Shown here piece by piece: positions 15,641 through 18,383 of a stretch of 18,383 nt of DNA. Numbering within the stretch: position 1 is the stretch's first letter; each line of letters opens with the position of its first letter. Location of the stretch: contig CAYJJI010000020.1 of assembly GCA_964370475.1 (NCBI GenBank), forward strand, positions 1 to 18,383, in the 5' to 3' direction. Position numbers and translations under genes: made by a program. The DNA is from CAYJCL01 sp964370475 (GTDB taxonomy: Bacteria; Bacillota_I; Bacilli_A; RF39; UBA660). The notes beneath the pieces were generated by a model. The model was given only the letters and a program-made list of their open reading frames with translations, searched no databases and had not been told where the DNA came from.

Positions 15641-16331
15641 ATACCTTCATATGACATTGTAACTTTTTAATTACTTTCTTTTCAATTCTCGAAATATAAG
15701 ATTGAGAAATACCAAGTAATAAAGCCACATCCTTTTGCGTATATTCAATAGTGTTATTGAGTCCATACCTCATTGTCATAATCTCCTTTTCTCGCTCATC
15801 TAACAATTCTATTTGTTCACTCAACATTTCTCTATCTACCTTATCCTCAAATTCCGAAACTACTATATCTCCCTCAGTTCCCAAAATATCTTCCAAATGT
15901 AACTCATTACCCTCAGCATCATAGTTAATTGCATTATCAAAAGAAACCTCACTATTACGTTTCTTATTTTTTCTTAAAAACATTAATATTTCATTAGAAA
16001 CACACCTAGAAGCATAAGTAGCTAATTTAATATTTTTATCTAACTTATAAGTATTAATTCCTTTAATTAAACCAATACTTCCTATACTGACTAAATCCTC
16101 TATATCATAACCAGTATTCTCATACTTCTTAGCAAGAAATACCACTAATCTTAAATTATGCTCAATAAGCTTATTACGAGCTTCTTCATCACCACCTTTA
16201 GCAGCTACAATATAGTCATACTCCTCTTCCTTAGATAAAGGCGGTGGCAACTTATCACTACTACCAACAAAGAAAAACTCATTATACTTTTTTCTAAAAA
16301 AAGCTAAAAAATTCTTAAGTATTTTAATCAT
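15639..16331 (-). CDS. sigE: RNA polymerase sporulation sigma factor SigE (pro-sigma-E)
   Basis: This is the first mother-cell-specific sigma factor of endospore formation, made as an inactive membrane-bound precursor. It has 230 residues. The N-terminal pro-sequence (MIKILKNFLAFFRKK...) is hydrophobic and basic; the FFFVGSSDKLPPPLSKEEE stretch lines up with YYIGGSEALPPPLSKDEE of B. subtilis, placing the cut near residue 20. Region 2 includes NLRLVVFLAKKYENTG, DLVSIGSIGLIKG and the -10 recognition helix YASRCVSNEILMFLRKN (106-122). Region 4 has the helix-turn-helix VALLLGISQSYISRIEKK. The ATG overlaps the spoIIGA stop as ATGA, and GGAGGG precedes it. The usual downstream sigG is not here. Confidence 0.96.
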   Translation of the reverse strand: MIKILKNFLAFFRKKYNEFFFVGSSDKLPPPLSKEEEYDYIVAAKGGDEEARNKLIEHNLRLVVFLAKKYENTGYDIEDLVSIGSIGLIKGINTYKLDKNIKLATYASRCVSNEILMFLRKNKKRNSEVSFDNAINYDAEGNELHLEDILGTEGDIVVSEFEDKVDREMLSEQIELLDEREKEIMTMRYGLNNTIEYTQKDVALLLGISQSYISRIEKKVIKKLQCHMKV

Positions 16332-17116
16332 TTCAATCCCTCCAAGATTGTATTACTAATAATACAATCAATTCCATCAATAAATATTTTATCTTCACTA
16401 ACACCTACTAAAATATTATTATTAACTTTATTATCTATTTTAATAGATAAACCCTTATAACATTTTAATAAACCATTATTATTTAAAGTATGATATGGAA
16501 CTAAAATAGGACTCCTTATTCCATTAGGTAAAAATTTTTTATTAAGTAATATAATCCCCCTATTACTATATGGATCCTTAAGCTTATTGCCCGTATCTAA
16601 AAAACTAGTAACTTTTACAAAAGACTTATCATTAAACAAAATTTCACATTTAAAATAATTACTATAATTATTCTTAAGTTCCTTAGAAGTTTTAACATAA
16701 AAATAAATAATAATAGGACTTACTAATAACAAGAATAAATAATTAATTGAAAAACCATTATTTACAAACACCAATCCTTCACTTCTAAAAGAAAAAATAT
16801 TATTTAAATAATCTAAAAAACCTCCTAGAACTACACCAATCATATATAAATATATAATATTATTAATAAAGTATTTAAAACAATTGAATCCAAAACCAAC
16901 TAAAACCATTATGATACTTACTATAAATTTAAGAACAAACAAAGTAATAGAATTAATATTTATAAATAAAAATAAAACACTTAAACTACCTAAAAAGCTA
17001 GCAAGTACAATTCTCCAAATCTTTACATTTCTTTTAAGAACAATACATACACCCAAAAGTAACAAAAAGTCCAGAAAAAAATTAAGTAGTAAAACTAAAT
17101 CAACATATATAATCAT
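16328..17116 (-). CDS. spoIIGA: Sporulation sigma-E factor processing peptidase SpoIIGA
   Basis: This membrane aspartic protease removes the pro-sequence of sigma-E after septation. The 262-residue protein has five or so hydrophobic segments in the first 140 residues, starting MIIYVDLVLLLNFFLDFLLL, the typical SpoIIGA opening, followed by a soluble domain with the catalytic motif FLDTGNKLKDPYSN (D174, T175, G176). Such a protease works as a dimer, one Asp from each chain. It is shorter than the B. subtilis protein (309 residues), mainly in the C-terminal part. The ATG at 17116 has GGTGAT ahead. It directly precedes and overlaps sigE, the canonical protease-substrate pairing. Confidence 0.95.
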   Translation of the reverse strand: MIIYVDLVLLLNFFLDFLLLLGVCIVLKRNVKIWRIVLASFLGSLSVLFLFININSITLFVLKFIVSIIMVLVGFGFNCFKYFINNIIYLYMIGVVLGGFLDYLNNIFSFRSEGLVFVNNGFSINYLFLLLVSPIIIYFYVKTSKELKNNYSNYFKCEILFNDKSFVKVTSFLDTGNKLKDPYSNRGIILLNKKFLPNGIRSPILVPYHTLNNNGLLKCYKGLSIKIDNKVNNNILVGVSEDKIFIDGIDCIISNTILEGLK

Positions 17117-17131
17117 TTTATCACCAATAAA

Positions 17132-17165
17132 AATATATCAAATATAATCCAAAAAAATTGTCAAA
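17132..17165 (-). promoter_or_regulatory. Candidate Spo0A-controlled promoter of spoIIGA-sigE
   Basis: TTGTCAAA on the plus strand (17158-17165) fits the 0A-box consensus TTGTCRAA. On the minus strand the same bases give a perfect -35, TTGACA (17159-17164). A TATATT (17132-17137) lies 21 bases downstream, too far for normal promoters but like the long 22-base spacer of B. subtilis spoIIG, where Spo0A~P binds at the -35. The site abuts the terminator tail of the upstream gene. Confidence 0.45.
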
Positions 17166-17187
17166 AAAAATAGGACTAGTCCTATTT
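17163..17187 (-). terminator. Terminator of the 17182-18108 gene
   Basis: An 8-base-pair perfect stem, AAATAGGA and TCCTATTT (17168-17175 and 17180-17187) with loop CTAG, is followed on the minus strand by T-rich sequence. The gene's TAG stop (17182-17184) is inside the stem. Confidence 0.85.
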
Positions 17188-18108
17188 ATATTGTTTATAA
17201 GATTTTAATATGTAATTACCGTTTTCTTTGATAAAAGTAAACTTATGTTTATATAAACCTTCATAATTTTCATCAACCACTTCACGATAAAATTTAAGAC
17301 TATCACTATACGAATCATCTATTAAATCTTCATTATATTCAGCATATTGAGGATATTCTAAAAGAAAATAATTAACACTGTTATTCACTTCAACTAATTC
17401 ACCATCTAATATATAACCACCCTCAGCAATAATCTCCCCATCATATTCATTATAACTTGAATAAAAAATATGAGCACTTAAAGAACCAGAAAATCCATTT
17501 ATAAGAGTAATTATATATTCATTACCATTTTTTTCATAATCAAATATTTCAGTTATATCAGGAATATAACTAAATATATAATCATCCTGTCCATAGGTGT
17601 TTGGTTCAAAACCAACGAAACGACAAGCATCCGGAACAAGCTCTTGAGCTATATAAGTATTACTACTTTCATCATATTTATATAAAGCTAAATCTTCATA
17701 TATCCCTTCTCTTAATTCAAAATTATAATCAACACAATGATTAATCACGTAATCTTCATGAATTACTTCCTTATTAAAGGTATCTTTAATATAATCGTAA
17801 ACTACATCAGCATCTATTTCCACATAATCAATTAAAACACCTGATTCAGCTGTTTTAATCTTAGCATCTATATGTCCTTGAGCAAAAAAATAATACTTTA
17901 ATAAATCATCATTATCATAATCATCAAATACAGTCTCACTACCTAATAAATAATAATTAGCTTTCTTTTCTAAAATACTTAATAATTCAGCTTGTATTTC
18001 TTCATCACTAGGTTTTAAGACAAAATAAATCGAAGCACCAATAAGTAATAGACAAACTATTAAAACAATATATTTTATCCAATTAAATTTACCTTTATTA
18101 TTTTTCAT
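17182..18108 (-). CDS. Unrecognised single-pass membrane protein, extracytoplasmic
   Basis: I do not recognise this 308-residue protein. A short basic N-terminus (MKNNKGKFNWIK) is followed by one hydrophobic segment (about 12-31), which reads as a signal anchor or uncleaved signal peptide. The remaining ~275 residues would lie outside the membrane. They are strongly acidic and rich in Asp, Glu, Tyr and Asn, with two cysteines (NHCVDY and DACRFV) that could form a disulfide. No catalytic motif or repeat is visible. The ATG at 18108 has AAGGTGAT ahead and the gene is flanked by a strong promoter and a terminator, so it is monocistronic. It sits between ftsZ and spoIIGA, the slot held by bpr in B. 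subtilis, but it shows no protease motifs. A link to division or spore formation is only suggested by position. Confidence 0.75.
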   Translation of the reverse strand: MKNNKGKFNWIKYIVLIVCLLLIGASIYFVLKPSDEEIQAELLSILEKKANYYLLGSETVFDDYDNDDLLKYYFFAQGHIDAKIKTAESGVLIDYVEIDADVVYDYIKDTFNKEVIHEDYVINHCVDYNFELREGIYEDLALYKYDESSNTYIAQELVPDACRFVGFEPNTYGQDDYIFSYIPDITEIFDYEKNGNEYIITLINGFSGSLSAHIFYSSYNEYDGEIIAEGGYILDGELVEVNNSVNYFLLEYPQYAEYNEDLIDDSYSDSLKFYREVVDENYEGLYKHKFTFIKENGNYILKSYKQYK

Positions 18109-18125
18109 TGTATCACCTTAATAAA

Positions 18126-18154
18126 ATAATAACATAAGTAATATATTGTGTCAA
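18126..18154 (-). promoter_or_regulatory. Strong housekeeping promoter of the 17182-18108 gene
   Basis: On the minus strand: TTGACA (18149-18154), 17 bases, TATTAT (18126-18131), with TG one base before the -10. This is the best promoter match in the window. It starts just behind the ftsZ terminator. Confidence 0.85.
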
Positions 18155-18160
18155 AAGAAT

Positions 18161-18185
18161 AAAAAAACAAGTATTTCTACTTGTT
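18161..18185 (-). terminator. Terminator of ftsZ
   Basis: An 8-base-pair stem, AACAAGTA and TACTTGTT (18166-18173 and 18178-18185), has a GAAA tetraloop on the minus strand and is followed by a run of seven T that begins within the stem end. The ftsZ stop (18184-18186) overlaps the stem. Confidence 0.9.
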
Positions 18186-18383
18186 AATAATTATCGTTAT
18201 TTCTTAAAAAAGGAGGAATATCAATTTCAGAATCAATATCACTAGTTTCTTTTATATAATTAGGTTCACTATATTGTTTATTATAGTTATTAGCATCATC
18301 ATCAAAACCAGTAGCTATAACAGTAACAATTACTTCATCATTTAAATTTTCATTTATAATAGCTCCAAATATAGTATTAATAT
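18184..18383 (-). CDS. ftsZ: Cell division protein FtsZ, C-terminal fragment (runs off the right edge)
   Basis: Only the last 66 codons are in the window. FtsZ is the tubulin-like GTPase that forms the division ring. The visible part has the end of the globular domain, NTIFGAIINENLNDEV then VTVIATGFD, the conserved last strand of FtsZ. A short variable linker (about 22 residues) follows, and the C-terminal peptide EIDIPPFLRNN matches the usual D-IP-FLR motif that binds FtsA, SepF, EzrA and similar partners. The TAA stop is at 18184-18186. The linker is much shorter than the roughly 50 residues of B. subtilis. The gene precedes an unknown membrane protein and spoIIGA-sigE. Confidence 0.93.
   Translation of the reverse strand, partial: INTIFGAIINENLNDEVIVTVIATGFDDDANNYNKQYSEPNYIKETSDIDSEIDIPPFLRNNDNY

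Noticed and set aside
4984..17116. Mycoplasma-type genetic code (TGA as Trp)
   Set aside because: TGA ends dnaE, rpe, prpC and spoIIGA at the expected points, and Trp is encoded by TGG.
16884..17147. Plus-strand reading frame opposite the start of spoIIGA
   Set aside because: Lys/Thr-rich product is what the reverse of a hydrophobic AT-rich sequence gives; it also runs through the proposed spoIIGA promoter.

Overview
The window looks like a stretch of chromosome from an AT-rich, Gram-positive, endospore-forming-type bacterium (Bacillota), probably an uncultured host-associated lineage. The reasons are these: it has both PolC (the Gram-positive replicative polymerase) and a DnaE; a spoIIGA-sigE pair; a PASTA-domain Ser/Thr kinase with its PP2C phosphatase; strong purine-rich ribosome binding sites; and A/T-ended codons throughout. 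TGA is used as a stop (dnaE, rpe, prpC, spoIIGA) and TGG encodes Trp, so the code is standard and not Mycoplasma-like. I cannot name the genus from sequence alone.

Layout, left to right. All genes except rpmB are on the minus strand, so transcription mostly runs right to left. (1) 1-590: the N-terminal part of a membrane-anchored secreted protein that continues past the left edge. (2) 696-7863: an operon dnaE then polC, overlapping by 14 bases, so the two replicative polymerases are made from one transcript. (3) 7960-9684: a second surface protein with an N-terminal domain paralogous to (1) and a C-terminal domain resembling the formylglycine-generating-enzyme/C-type-lectin fold. Its last ~40 codons look like a candidate variable region. 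(4) 9861-10031: rpmB (L28), the only plus-strand gene, with its own consensus promoter and a bidirectional terminator shared with the convergent DUF1003 gene. (5) 10042-15585: rlmN, prpC, prkC, rsgA, rpe and a DUF1003 membrane protein, tightly packed. The order rlmN-prpC-prkC-rsgA-rpe, with rpmB facing it, is the same as in Bacillus subtilis; thiN and spoVM are missing and DUF1003 stands in their place. (6) 15639-17116: spoIIGA-sigE, the mother-cell sigma factor and its processing protease, overlapping by ATGA. (7) 17182-18108: an unrecognised membrane-anchored acidic protein with a strong promoter of its own. (8) 18184-18383: the C-terminus of ftsZ, continuing past the right edge. The ftsZ-X-spoIIGA-sigE order also matches Bacillus, but sigG, which usually follows sigE, is absent. 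Two clusters that are far apart in B. subtilis are therefore fused here.

Several layers of regulation are readable. At least five promoters carry an extended -10 (TGN before the hexamer). Most transcription units end in an intrinsic terminator, and in polC, rsgA, sigE, the unknown 17182-18108 gene and ftsZ the stop codon lies in the hairpin stem. Upstream of spoIIGA there is a Spo0A-box-like site overlapping a TTGACA element about 21 bases from a -10-like element, reminiscent of the B. subtilis spoIIG promoter. No tRNA, rRNA, insertion sequence, CRISPR array or prophage gene was found, and no gene-free stretch exceeds about 180 bases.
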